Assembly (NCBI RefSeq): GCF_042100115.1
Contig: NC_091277.1
Coordinates: 2,604,001 to 2,668,000 of the forward strand
Direction of reading: 5' to 3'
Length of the DNA stretch: 64,000 nucleotides
From: Alternaria dauci
Lineage: Eukaryota; Ascomycota; Dothideomycetes; Pleosporales; Pleosporaceae
The translations under genes were made by a program, and so were the position numbers. Below, one piece after another: positions 1 to 10,564 of the stretch (the stretch's first letter is position 1; every line of letters begins with the position of its first letter). Under the pieces are notes generated by a model. The model ran no database searches. It saw nothing but the letters and a program-made list of their open reading frames with translations, and had not been told where the DNA came from.

Positions 1-689
1 TTAGGGGAAAGGGAAAAAGGACATGGGTACTTGGGTAGCTGGTGAGAATGAGAAAGTTTGATTCGTATTGTCTGTTTTTCCTATGGGGAGTGAGGGGTTG
101 TGGGTGGTATGTTTTGTTGTGGTTGTGGTTGTGATCGAGGTTGGGTGCTGGTGCCGTTTGAGCCGCATCGCAATGTACTGTACATCAGGGAACGCGCGCA
201 ATTATCGAGCTAGAACGTTCTATGCGGATGGGGAAGCTGTAGCTAGCAGTCTCACCCCTTGTTTCCTGGACGCGTGTAGAACAGGTGAGACACCCAGTAA
301 AGCTATTCTCGCACCGTGAGGGGCAACGGCACGCCCATTGCCGCCTCGTTTCCGCAAGAGCCGCAATGCAGCCCTATGTACACAAACCCAACAAGGGCTT
401 ACGTAGCAAATTACCATGATACTTGGTCTTTCCCATGCAACATGCAGCCTGCAGCCAGCTTCCTGGACATGAGAGATGGTGGGGTGGGGAGCTGGCTGCA
501 CATCCTTGGCAATGACGTAGCGGCTACCCGGTCATAGCTCAGAAGCTGTTGCGTCGTGTCTAAATAGCTAGCCCCTCCATAGCTCTCCCTTTTCCCCTCT
601 GTTACATTACGAGTGCACTTCTCTCTCTCACACACTACAAACGACACTACAAACTACTACGTATTTCAGAATACACAAACGCAGACACC
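1..689. other. Intergenic region upstream of the RTC3-like gene
   Basis: I see no supported gene here. Short open frames on both strands have no coding character. The last 100 bases before the ATG at 690 are CT-rich and C/A-rich (for example the ctctctctc run near 620), as is common in 5' leaders of filamentous fungi, so the promoter and leader of the RTC3-like gene probably lie here. Confidence 0.5.
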
Positions 690-1268
690 ATGGCCCGCGG
701 CAACTCACCCCAGACTCAAGTCTTTTACAAGGGCAGCTCCGGCGACATCTTTACCATTTTCGTCGAGAGCGCAGAGGCGGTGCAGAAGTGGAAGGCGGAT
801 AGCAGTATCCCCATGGTCGATGTTGTTGCTGGGTGGAAGGTCATGGTACCTGAGTAAGTTCTCTCCCGTGCGCTGGCTGGATGGCGGGAATGAAGGGGGA
901 GATGGAGGATGGAGGATTGTGTGTGGCAGAAGGCTAATATGTGGATGGCAGACATGGCAAGCAGGGTGTGCTCAACACGGCGTCGAAGCAGCAGCTAGAG
1001 AATGAGTTTGGTGCGGGCGTAAAGGAGGATGATGTTTTTAAGAAGATTCTGCAGGAGGGTGAGGTGCAGTCGAGTGAGGTATGTGTATTCGCTTTTGCAT
1101 CCCCGCCCTGCTCTCCAACATTATCCTTCTTACCCGGCTCGCCCGCAACCCCACTTCCTTCTCCGCGTACATTCTGTAATGGATAGTCGCTAACCAACCA
1201 TTTCTAAACAGAACCCTGAGCGCATCGGTATCACCAACGAGACCCAGGGCGGACGTCAAGCCCACTAA
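690..1268 (+). CDS. RTC3/SBDS N-terminal-domain-like small protein
   Basis: Three exons (690-853, 952-1078, 1212-1268) with GT-AG introns join into a 115-residue protein, close to yeast Rtc3 (about 111 aa). The middle carries the family hallmark of an ASKxQxENEFG block (residues about 63-73), preceded by a VFYKG-type strand near the N-terminus and followed by a helix with a KKILQEG segment. This family is a stand-alone relative of the N-terminal domain of SBDS, the 60S ribosome maturation factor. In yeast it is linked to RNA metabolism and telomere-capping phenotypes, and a precise biochemical role is not established. The start is the first ATG in a purine-rich context after a CT/CA-rich leader. 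It converges on the HET gene that follows. Confidence 0.85.
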
Positions 1269-1477
1269 GCGACACGACCGAGTTTGTGGCTACGGTGTGA
1301 CGACAGACAGTCTTTTTTTATGACTTTCGATATGATATCATGACTTGGGAAGGGAGGGATGGGTACAGCTAGTATGCGAGAGCTGCTAGCTTGCAAGGAG
1401 GGATTGGGGTGATACCTTTTCCTGCATCCTGCATGGTTTGATAGGCATTGGAATGGAATGAATGTGTACAATGAGGA

Positions 1478-2968
1478 CTACTTGAATGCTAGCTTCAAAC
1501 CGCCTCCTCCTTTGTATACGCAGGGATAATACCCCTCCGAGTCCAATCGCCCTTGAGTTCGTGGTCTTATCAGTTCAATCCAGAACGCCAGCGGAATACG
1601 CACAGTACATGACGCAGGTTTGTCGTAGATCACCCACAGGTCGTCAGGCCAGTGCCGAATCTCGAAATTCAACCTCTTTTCGACTCTTTCGACCATGGAC
1701 GGAATGTTACCCTGAAAGCCGTTGGACATGCCCGGTAGGTGATAATAGTCGAATCCGTCGCTATCAGAGTTCACACACAAGACTAGGTACCAGTCGCCGT
1801 CCCAGCCATTCTTGGTGCAGATCCGGCTGGTTGGAATAAAGTACGACGTCGTGTAGGAGCCCTTTGGCCTCTTGTCCCAAGATATATCGTTTTCTCCAGC
1901 GGACTTACGGGTAGTGGCTGAAAAGACGCGTGGAAAGAAGACGTCGTTTCCCCTTTGTATAACCCTCGTCGTCCGCACTTCTGCGTAACGCGTTCGCAGG
2001 AAATTAAAACTCGACATTGGCCGCTTGATCTTCCACCACGTGCGATCTCCGTGTAACAACGTGCGGCTCACAATATCTAGGGAGCAAAGGCAAAAGGTGC
2101 ATGTATAACATATCCGCCACAATATTTCCTCGACAGAGGCCTCGTAGTCGACTTTTAGATCTGCGCCTTCTCCACACAGCGATAGCAGCGAGAAGACACG
2201 ATCGTGTGGGATCGCGCACTCTTGCATACGGAACTCCTCGAGGAGATGGACAAGTCGCCTGCCCGGGAAGTAGTTTGGGCTTATGTCCTGGAGCTGCAGC
2301 AGGCGTATGAGATGTCTGGAGTTGTCGTTGGGCCCGAGACGCGGATGTAAATGGTTCATTGGGAGCGTTACGCCGTCTGCCATCAATGTGTGTTGGCGTG
2401 CGAGGATGACTTCTTGGGTTACCCACGCCCGGGTCCAGTATTCGTGCGCAAACAAGGCGCCCACGTCCGTGTCTCTGTCGCCTGTTTCTTCGTCCGCCTC
2501 CCATCGTCGGTTGTACAACGGGATCTTGCGTAGCACGTCGGCGATGGCAGGACTTGTGCCGAGCCACGATACGACGCCTTGTGCGCGCGAGTAGATGCTA
2601 CCCATTTGCTGCACCTGGTGCGTTCTTTCTGCTAGATTTGCTTGATCGATACACAACGCGTCGATCCACAGCCACCCGAGATTCTTTTTTCGCGCATGTT
2701 GCAGGAATCTGTAGAGATTTATCCGGACGCGATGCGGCCGCCCGTTGATAAGGACCATGTAGCCCTTGTCAGGCTGGCCCCAAACGTAGGACAAGCAAAT
2801 GTAGTCATCATCGACCGTCGCATCGCGTATTTCGCATGCAATGTGTCCGCATTCAGTGCGGTCTGGGTGCAGCTGGAGCAGACGGATAGAGCGCTGGGAG
2901 AGATCGAGCGATGTGTAGGTAAATAGTTCAGCCTTGGGGTTGACGGAGTCGCGAACGGAGAGGCTCAT
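1478..2968 (-). CDS. Heterokaryon incompatibility (HET) domain protein
   Basis: A single 496-residue frame. Residues about 45-200 hold the HET domain: the YICLSYVWG block (HET motif 1), then the WLWIDALCIDQ block, then a QMGSIYSRAQGVVSWLG block, and near residue 180 the YWTRAWVTQEVILAR block. All the classical HET blocks are present. HET proteins trigger cell death after fusion of genetically different hyphae, or act in related NLR-like defence; the trigger of this one cannot be read. The C-terminal half, about 250 residues, has no domain I recognise. The ATG at 2968 starts a normal N-terminus, with no sign of a further exon. Length is normal for a short HET protein. Confidence 0.85.
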   Translation of the reverse strand: MSLSVRDSVNPKAELFTYTSLDLSQRSIRLLQLHPDRTECGHIACEIRDATVDDDYICLSYVWGQPDKGYMVLINGRPHRVRINLYRFLQHARKKNLGWLWIDALCIDQANLAERTHQVQQMGSIYSRAQGVVSWLGTSPAIADVLRKIPLYNRRWEADEETGDRDTDVGALFAHEYWTRAWVTQEVILARQHTLMADGVTLPMNHLHPRLGPNDNSRHLIRLLQLQDISPNYFPGRRLVHLLEEFRMQECAIPHDRVFSLLSLCGEGADLKVDYEASVEEILWRICYTCTFCLCSLDIVSRTLLHGDRTWWKIKRPMSSFNFLRTRYAEVRTTRVIQRGNDVFFPRVFSATTRKSAGENDISWDKRPKGSYTTSYFIPTSRICTKNGWDGDWYLVLCVNSDSDGFDYYHLPGMSNGFQGNIPSMVERVEKRLNFEIRHWPDDLWVIYDKPASCTVRIPLAFWIELIRPRTQGRLDSEGYYPCVYKGGGGLKLAFK

Positions 2969-5060
2969 GGCACTGGCAGGGCCGGGGTATGGCCCGTCTC
3001 CTCTGAGATGCTATCAGGCTTTGCAAATGGAACACGGAGTGTACTGGGAGATGCTGAGAGAGTTGACATGATGGCAGATGTGTGTGGGCAGTCTAGAAGC
3101 AAAGCGCCAATCAGGTTGGATACGGGATGCGGACAGACGATGTCAGCCGCACTACGCTAACTACGTGGGCCGCACGTGGGAGACTAGAGTATCTGGACTT
3201 TGAATCTGCTTGAATCTTGAGGATTCACGATGCGTGGGAGCGTTGCTGGAATTTGTGCGCTGGAGGAGGTGCAAGGTTGCGGGGACGGAAATGGGGCTCT
3301 TGCCGAGGAGGGATGAGGTTACTAAGCACGACGCTGTTGAACTTTGCAGCTGGCAGATTGTTGGTGGACCAACATTCGCGCAACTCCCAAAGCAAAACCG
3401 CCCTGGATACGAACAACCTTTCCCCAAAGTACAACCCAATGATCGTCGCGATACATTAGGCCTCCACCGAGACTGAAAAGCGACTCTGCACTCTCGTGGG
3501 GACATTACACACTCGCCATGAACACCAAAGGCATGATCGCAAGCCTTGGACGTTACCCGAAATGCCACCCGCAATGGCGATGCGTATGCAGCGGGCGGTT
3601 CGCCAAATAACCTATCCAGTATGTCAGCTAAAGGTTCATAGCAGCGAAGTTATTCGCGGTGCATCGTTAGGTGTATGTCACATGATTGTTCCACCTACCG
3701 AGGTCGTCCAGTGAGCACCATTCTTGGCCTCCACCAAACTACATCACCGCGAGGTGTCGTGGTTCGTCTCTTCGGCCTGACTAAGCCCACATTATTGGCT
3801 ACGCATACCGAAACATTGATCTGGAATTCGTCCATACCTATTTCGCTTGCACCCTTAGAGTCCTGTCGCCTTTGTCCAAATGGAGAAAATGGGTCGACAT
3901 GGGCCTCGCGACGCTAACGGTCCTATTCCTAACTCATCAAAATACTCGCAGACTAATTTTTTATTTTTCCTCTTGCTTCCACACAAAGGCTTCATCTAGC
4001 GCTTGAACAAACGGGAATAGTAGTGCGCATGCTGCATGCTGCATATTGTACATTTTTGTTTTTCTTAACTCCATCTCACCCACGCATGCACGCTGCGGGA
4101 AAGGGCCGAACCATACCTGGATACACGTCGCGATCGTGTTAGACTCCGTAAAAGATGGATGGAAGGGTGGGGCGCATACCACGCCGAGGTGAGGTTCTGT
4201 TGGCTTTGTGAAGTCAGGCGTGCTTTCTTTACGAATCTTGGCATACTTTCGCCCAGAAGACTAGGCGTAACGCACTGGGTGATGGCAAAAACGCTCATTT
4301 CTCATCGTCGTTTGTATCTTGGTCTTTCTTTCGTTCCGTCTTTTCGCGAGTTTGACGGATTACATGATCCTAAGAATTGCCAGGCGAGGAGCTGGTACAT
4401 GTACTCTGACAGAATCCTCGCCATCTGATGCTATACACTGGAATTCTTGGTGCATCACGCTTATCCATCTAACCGAAGTTTGCGGTGGTATCTTCTGCCA
4501 ATGACACAGGCGCATACGCACATGTATGCAAAGTGCAACCCAACTCGCAGCAACAACCAATCTCATTGCGGGTACTGCCACCCTTCTTGCTACAGTGACA
4601 GTCATATGCCATATGTGCAGCACATCTGGTGCATTGCATGTCGTTGCTTTTGTTACTGTCTGCGACGCATGAAGCTCCTCACCGTTACTGCTGTGTAACA
4701 CAACATCACGTCGACAGCTTACTCCAGATTCTCTTCACGGATGTTCCCGAGCGCCGAGGGGAAAAGCAATGGATGCTCCACTATGGTGTAGTTGCGGAGA
4801 ACGCCCATTTGTAGGGACCCTACCGATGAACTTCAACCACGCTTCTTGGGCCGACCAACAGGCGCATGCATGTCGGGATATGTTGGAGAACGCCGATGTC
4901 TTTCGCGCTCACTCATGGCAGGCGAGAGACTATAAAGTATCTGGGTTTGGCCGCCTTTGAGGAAGCATCAGCCTTCACTCAATCACTTCTACTTCCAAGC
5001 ACGACTCTTCCAAGTACTCTTTGACAGCTCTTTCGTTGTCATCACACCACCACCACTACA
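2969..5060. other. 2.1 kb intergenic region without a supported gene
   Basis: Only short, overlapping frames occur on both strands and none shows a protein motif or clear splice-linked coding. Base composition is even, not RIP-like. The last 130 bases are the promoter and leader of the Vps62-domain gene. The rest could hold a decayed gene or a non-coding RNA, but I cannot support either. Confidence 0.5.
4931..4937 (+). promoter_or_regulatory. TATA box candidate of the Vps62-domain gene
   Basis: TATAAAG lies 124 bases upstream of the ATG at 5061 and is followed by a C/T-rich leader ending in CACCACCACCACTACAATG. Spacing fits a fungal core promoter with a leader of roughly 90 bases. Inferred from sequence only. 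Confidence 0.4.
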
Positions 5061-6263
5061 ATGCCCAACGAAACCCGCGATTACGGTGACTTGAGGGTCA
5101 CGCTCACCAAGGAGTTTGAATGGAAGTATGCCGATAACGGGACCGGTGCTAGGAGGGACGCGAGCTTCTTTCATGCAAGGGCTCAAGGCGACTTGCGTCC
5201 CTTGGGTTCTTTTGTCACTCCAAACTACCAGGATCAGAACAACAAAAGAGCGACGCTTTTGGTTGGCAATGTTCCCAACGGCTCTGGAAAACCAGCTGTT
5301 GCTAGCCCTACTAGTTATTCATCCATCTGGGATGATGGCGGCAGTGGGGGTAAACATGACGGCTCCATCTGGAGGCCCAACCCGCCCTCTGGTTACGTCG
5401 CACTTGGAGACGTCTGCGTAGGTAACTACAGCACTCCCAGCACCTCCGCAATATGGTGCGTTCGATCCGATCTCGTCGTGCAATCCGACTTCGGTGCGAA
5501 CAGCGTCTGGGACGATGGCGGCTCTGGAGCCAGGAAGGATGTTTCCGTTTGGCCACTTGTCAAACCCCACATGGGTGTCGACGGCTCCGATAAGATTCCA
5601 GTCCTCACTGATCTTTTTATTGCCAACGCAAGCGGCAGGCCCGAATATGGCCGTGCCAAAGTCCTTACACTGCCCGTTCCCAAAGACTTCAAACGCTTCA
5701 GCGCAGATTTGCCAGAATTCACAAAGAACACGATTCCTCGTGAAGGAGACACATTCGAGGACCTGGAGCAGTGCTCGGTAACATTACCCTTTACCGCCTT
5801 CTTCCCTCCCACGGATAACTCGTGTCTAAACCTGATACCCCACCCATTCATTACCCTCCAGAGACGCACGGCATGGTATGTCGAAGACGTAGCCAGGAAC
5901 GCCTCTGACGAATCCGGGTCCCACACGACGAAAATCACCAAGGGCGTCTCCTCGACACAGTCGGAAGAGATGACGCACTCGGTCGGCGTATCAATCACAA
6001 CCTCGGCTGGAATCAAGGCTATCGGTGGCGGGATAGACGTCACCCTCAACTACCAATTCACATACTCGCAATCCTACTCGTCCACTGAGTTCCAGCAGAC
6101 GGAGAAGACGCACACATTCAATATCGGGCCTTGGACTGTTCTCGTCTTGCTCACAGACCGTGTGTGGATTCAGGCTACCCGCAGTGATGGCTCTACGACT
6201 CTTCATCGAATTGGATACAATGCTACCGACGACTTGAGCAGGGCTGAGATTAAGCTCAAGTAG
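5061..6263 (+). CDS. Vps62-domain protein with beta-pore-like C-terminal region
   Basis: Intronless, 400 residues, no signal peptide. Residues about 80-200 carry two copies of an SxWDDGGSG turn and the GYVALGDVC motif, hallmarks of the Vps62 (DUF946-like) fold found in fungal and plant proteins and in some insecticidal-type proteins. Residues about 285-360 are rich in alternating Ser/Thr/hydrophobic residues with glycine turns (region of EEMTHSVGVSITTSAGIK), followed by a strand-rich end. This resembles the amphipathic strand segment of aerolysin-like pore formers, a comparison by pattern only. A cytosolic protein with a defensive or lytic role against predators or competitors is possible; a plain vesicle or vacuole role is the alternative. 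The C-terminal pore reading is a hypothesis, while the Vps62 call is fairly firm. Confidence 0.7.
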   Translation: MPNETRDYGDLRVTLTKEFEWKYADNGTGARRDASFFHARAQGDLRPLGSFVTPNYQDQNNKRATLLVGNVPNGSGKPAVASPTSYSSIWDDGGSGGKHDGSIWRPNPPSGYVALGDVCVGNYSTPSTSAIWCVRSDLVVQSDFGANSVWDDGGSGARKDVSVWPLVKPHMGVDGSDKIPVLTDLFIANASGRPEYGRAKVLTLPVPKDFKRFSADLPEFTKNTIPREGDTFEDLEQCSVTLPFTAFFPPTDNSCLNLIPHPFITLQRRTAWYVEDVARNASDESGSHTTKITKGVSSTQSEEMTHSVGVSITTSAGIKAIGGGIDVTLNYQFTYSQSYSSTEFQQTEKTHTFNIGPWTVLVLLTDRVWIQATRSDGSTTLHRIGYNATDDLSRAEIKLK

Positions 6264-8623
6264 ATGGATGGAGTTTGCTGATGCACTTGCTCGGTTGCTT
6301 GTGCTTTTTCGCTGTATGGTAACCATACGATCCGTTCGCTTAGCATTTGCTCATGTTGTCCTTTACTGTATGCTAGCTATATAATCCATTCATTTAATAT
6401 CTATGACTTTGGACTCACGCCGCTTTGATCACCTTTCTTATAAAGGCCGTACTGCTTAGATATTCCACTGGTCTTCTCTTCGCAATAACCTTGCGCTATG
6501 ACCAGATTATCGGAACATGGAGTCGAAACAAGATGTGGAGCGTCAGCAAAGCATTCATTGCCCAGCACGCATTTCTCGACGTGGAAACGAATCCCGCAAT
6601 TAGGTCCTCTAACCATTTACATGGTTCGTATGGGTGAAATTATGGTGATATGCATGAAACATTGCGATACGCCAGCCAGAGATTGGGAGATCCGATGGCC
6701 TTTCTGATGGAGAAGAGTGGGTAGCTGTAGTTCTTATGCCTGCCTAGACAAGCGTGTTGGCATTCCATACCGGCATATATTCTGCCTTTATAATGTGGCA
6801 CCTGGTTGTTGCTCGAACTGAAATATCGAAGGCTAGCAGCACCTGACGAATATTGTGGACGCAGTTTCCAATAAATCATTTGTACCACATCAGTCATGAC
6901 TCGGATGCGGATTGCCACGAGTGCCTAGCGTACCATCCCAGGCAAGAATCGTCTCCATATTCGACCGAATACGGGGGGCAAAGATATTAGTGGAGTTGCG
7001 TGCCGAAGTTGCAGCCCTAAGGACGCGTCTAAAAGTAGTCTAAGTCTGTGTGAAGGACCGATGGGGTTGTGCCGAGGTTGAGCCTATGCCTATGCCTTCT
7101 CTTACGGTACGACGACACACCAAAGGGTTGACATGTACTCATGTTCAACCCGTCAGGTGCAGGGCGCAGCGGTCGTACAAGATGTTGCACAGTGGTGCCA
7201 ACACCTCTCCGCGATACAAGGACGGCCTCGCGACAGCAGTGCAACCCCTAGATCACCGGGTTATCATAGTTTGCACGGCCCGGTAGATCGACAACGACCT
7301 GCATACCGGCAGGAAGCCAATGGTGGAGCACCGGGGATTGCGATGCAAAGACGCAGTCGTGACTACGAAGTCGCGTACAAGCTGTAGAAGCTATCCAGAA
7401 TAAAATAAAAAAGGCGCGGTGCCTGAAGTCGCAGTCATGACGCAGGGCAAGGCGACGGCGTGCGAGGCTGCAGCGAACCATTTTGGCGGCGGGCCACAAT
7501 TAGCAGCATTCTCCTCCTCCCCAAGCTTTTGCGGCACTTGCAACCTCGATCGACACACTTTTGCCCGTCCGCCGGACAACGTCATTTGCATCGCTCACAC
7601 TCCCCTCCCCTCCGCGACAACTCTGTTTCGCCGTGATACGACGCCGTCATTACCGATAATGGGCGATCCCTGCACTGCATCGCTGGCATCAAGGCGAAAG
7701 AAAAAGATAGGAGCCGCGGAGTGAGTTTGTGGTTCAATGTGCGACGACGACGGTGAAGCGAGACATGGCAATTGGTACAGATGCGCATTCCTACGACACT
7801 GGTTAATATAAGAGACGGATAACCGCATGGATGTCGCGCAAGACAGCTGCCAGATGCAGCGCGGTGCTGCTGCGAAAGCCGGTTTCCTTGTCTCGAATCA
7901 TGCTGTCGACAAGTCGCCCGCGCCGGGGTGTCGATCGCTCGTATCGGCGGCATGTCACTCCAGTGCAAAGTAACAGTACCTGCTCTGCGCCACCAACAGC
8001 TCCAACATGGTTCGCAGTCCGGGCTGTATCAAAGGTCGACTGCTGTTAGTTTCAGGTATGCGTGTGGCTCTTCGCTAAAGCCCGCCACAGTGCGGACGGG
8101 GTACCTCCTTTCATCGCAACCCTGAAGTAGCGATACGGGTGACCCGCTTTTGGAACTAGCGCAAGGGACCGCTATGCGATGACCTCACCGTGACCTGCCA
8201 ATCACTCGGTAAAACCAGACGAACGGATTGCGAGCAACCGAGGGGGCGTATGCAACTGTGGAGAAGGGTGATTTCTGATTGGGCGGATAGGGTAAAGTTT
8301 GCTTTTTTGCGGTTGGGTGGGCTCGTTCGGTGTATATCCAGGATGGGAGTGACAGGGCTTTGGATGGCGTGCAAACGGCGTCCGCACAAGAGTCGTGTTG
8401 TGCGATCATCCTGCAGTCGCCTTTCTCTCGCTTGTTCTTTGATCTCTAGCTGCTGGCCGTCTCCGTGACCTTGGTCTTTCTTACACTTTTCACTTACCCT
8501 TACTTCGAACGAGCGCCACTTGATATCTGGAATCACAACGTCGACCGAGTGCAAGGATCGATTGAGGCAACAAGGCACCGCTCTTTCACCGAGCAAGGGA
8601 CCCATTCTGGAAGAAGGCGCACT
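6264..8623. other. 2.4 kb intergenic region without a supported gene
   Basis: Open frames up to about 150 codons exist (for example 8156-8605 on the minus strand), but they overlap one another on both strands, lack recognisable motifs and lack convincing splice sites. The final few hundred bases should contain the promoter of the Cys-rich membrane protein gene. No repeats or RIP-like composition seen. Confidence 0.45.
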
Positions 8624-10064
8624 ATGCCTACACTAATGTGGCTGCGCGCTGCTGCCGTCGCCGCCCTTGCGGCTCATGCTACTGCCCAGCAATGCTGTAG
8701 GTAGCCTCTGTCTCGTCGGCGAGCAAGGACTAATTGAATAGACTACCCCAATGGCGACAAAGCGCCAGACACAGATAAGCCCTGCTCAACGGCAGAAGGC
8801 TCTGCGTGCTGTCCGGACAACTGGGAGTGTCTCGACAACGGTCTCTGCCACTATCCCCCCGACAAACTGTACGGCCGATACAGCTGTACAGACCGGAGCT
8901 GGAAGTCGGAAGGATGTGCTTCCAACATGTGCACATACGGTGGGGACATTGACTTGCCAGAGTGAACATTACTGACGCGCAACAGGCATGACCATTAGCG
9001 GCGGCGAGTCGATAACGCAGTGCGCCGACCACGACAACCAGTGGTGCTGCAACGCAGACGACACAAACGTAAAATGCTGCCAGGAATCACCGTCACCGCG
9101 CCCGTTCTTCGCGCTGCAAGACGGCAACGCGTATGCGACGATTGGCTCCAACCAAGCGTCGACGAACCCCAACATCGCCACCATCACCGGCCTCGCGACG
9201 AGCGGCGGATCATCAGGAGGCGGGAGTTCAGCATCACAGACGTCGGCGCAACGTTCTTCTGCTGCGCCTTCGACAAACAGCGATGCAGATTCTGGAACTG
9301 CGACGCCAGACGCGGTTACGTCGACGACGCCGACGCCGTTTAGTTCTGTCGCGACGAGCCTTTCGACGGGTAGTGCTGGCGTAGTCACCATTGTAAACAC
9401 GCTGCTCGTGACTCCCACCGCGACCGCGAATTCTAACAATGCCGGCGGCGGAAACGGAGGTTCTGACGGCGGCGGATCAAATCTAGGTCTCATCATCGGC
9501 TGCGCAGTCGGTATCCCGCTCGCTCTCGCTCTCCTCGGTATCATCTTCTGGCTTCTCCGTAAGCGCCGCCAACAAACGTCTAGCAAGCGTCCGTACAAAG
9601 ACGCATCTGAAGTCGAAGGCGATAGTCCGCTTGTTGGCGCCGCGAAACTCAATAAGAAAGAAAGATATAGAAACTCGAGACCGGCTACCGCGGAAATCGA
9701 TGGTAACCCCGTTGGCGCCGGCCGCCCTAATCACGTCTCGGAACTACCCTCTGGCACCGGCTTCGAGCCAGGACGCGGCGGTGGAGTACCGTACGGCCCG
9801 GATGTGGTTGGGATTGGGGGTGGGAATGGGAATGCGGAGAATAGGAGGACGTGGGAGAGCCAGCCGCCGCAGTATTCGCCTGCACAAACAACGGCGTTTG
9901 CGCACCCAGAGGCAGTGGAACTGCCGGATAATAGTGTGCAGAGTCCGGTGTTGAATGAGAAGGGGTTGCCGTATCAGGCGTATAGGCCGCCGAGGCCGGT
10001 GGCCGAGTTGCCGAGTGTGGTGACGCCGCCCGAGGATTTGGAGAAGCAGATGGGAGGGCGTTGA
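8624..10064 (+). CDS. Secreted/anchored Cys-rich single-pass membrane protein
   Basis: Three exons (8624-8696, 8742-8939, 8986-10064) give about 449 residues. Residues 1-22 form a signal peptide (MWLRAAAVAALAAHATA-type core). Residues about 25-130 are Cys-rich, with CC pairs (ACC, WCC, KCC) in the style of fungal wall-associated sensors. A Ser/Thr/Gly-rich, probably heavily O-glycosylated stalk follows. One membrane helix (LGLIIGCAVGIPLALALLG region) is capped by basic residues KRRQQ, and the rest is a cytoplasmic tail rich in Gly, Pro and Arg. This is the layout of Wsc/Mid2-like or SKG6/AXL2-like surface proteins, without a proven WSC domain. A role in cell-wall sensing or signalling is inferred from architecture only. 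The first intron sits just after the signal peptide, which is common in such genes. Confidence 0.75.
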
Positions 10065-10564
10065 ACATACATATGATGTGGCTATCGTAGCCCTTTTTTT
10101 TCTTCTTACTTTTTCGGAACATAGGGAAGATACCATGCATGAGAGTTTTTGTGGATACCTAATGAGGTGGAGCGATGCGATTGAATTCAGATGAGGGATA
10201 CTGGTCTAATATTCAAATGCGGAGTCTGTGTGATTGTAAGACGATAATTCTGGTAGTTTTCAACGAATAATCTACGTCCAAGAGTATGCTCACTTTAGCT
10301 GGAAATCCACATCAGCTTCCCCGTACAGTGTCGCGTGCGAATGGGGCAAGGCGGTGTGTGTGGGGGAAAAAGCGCCCCGCGAGTCATGTCCCCCGTCCGC
10401 CCTCGCGCCCTCGGACTCGGAGGAGCTGCGGAGCTCACAGATAGCTAACCCAAGATAAAGGCGCGAGTGTGTCGCAACCGGCATTGTCGTCCACGTGTAC
10501 ATTGCAGCACCCGTCGCTTTCTTTCTTGTTGTTTTCACAGCGCTTATCCTCCTTTCATCCAACT
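10065..10564. other. Intergenic region, promoter of the F-box gene
   Basis: No gene supported. It holds the 3' end of the membrane-protein gene, with a T-rich stretch near 10,093-10,110 that could belong to its 3' end processing region, and the C/T-rich leader of the F-box gene just before 10,565. Confidence 0.4.

Noticed and set aside
2004..2567. 187-codon minus-strand frame
   Set aside because: An alternative-frame shadow of the HET gene on the same strand; composition is Arg/Pro/His-rich as expected from frame shifting.
9727..10140. 137- and 130-codon minus-strand frames opposite the membrane protein
   Set aside because: Antisense of the Gly/Pro/Arg-rich tail; no motif and no independent support.
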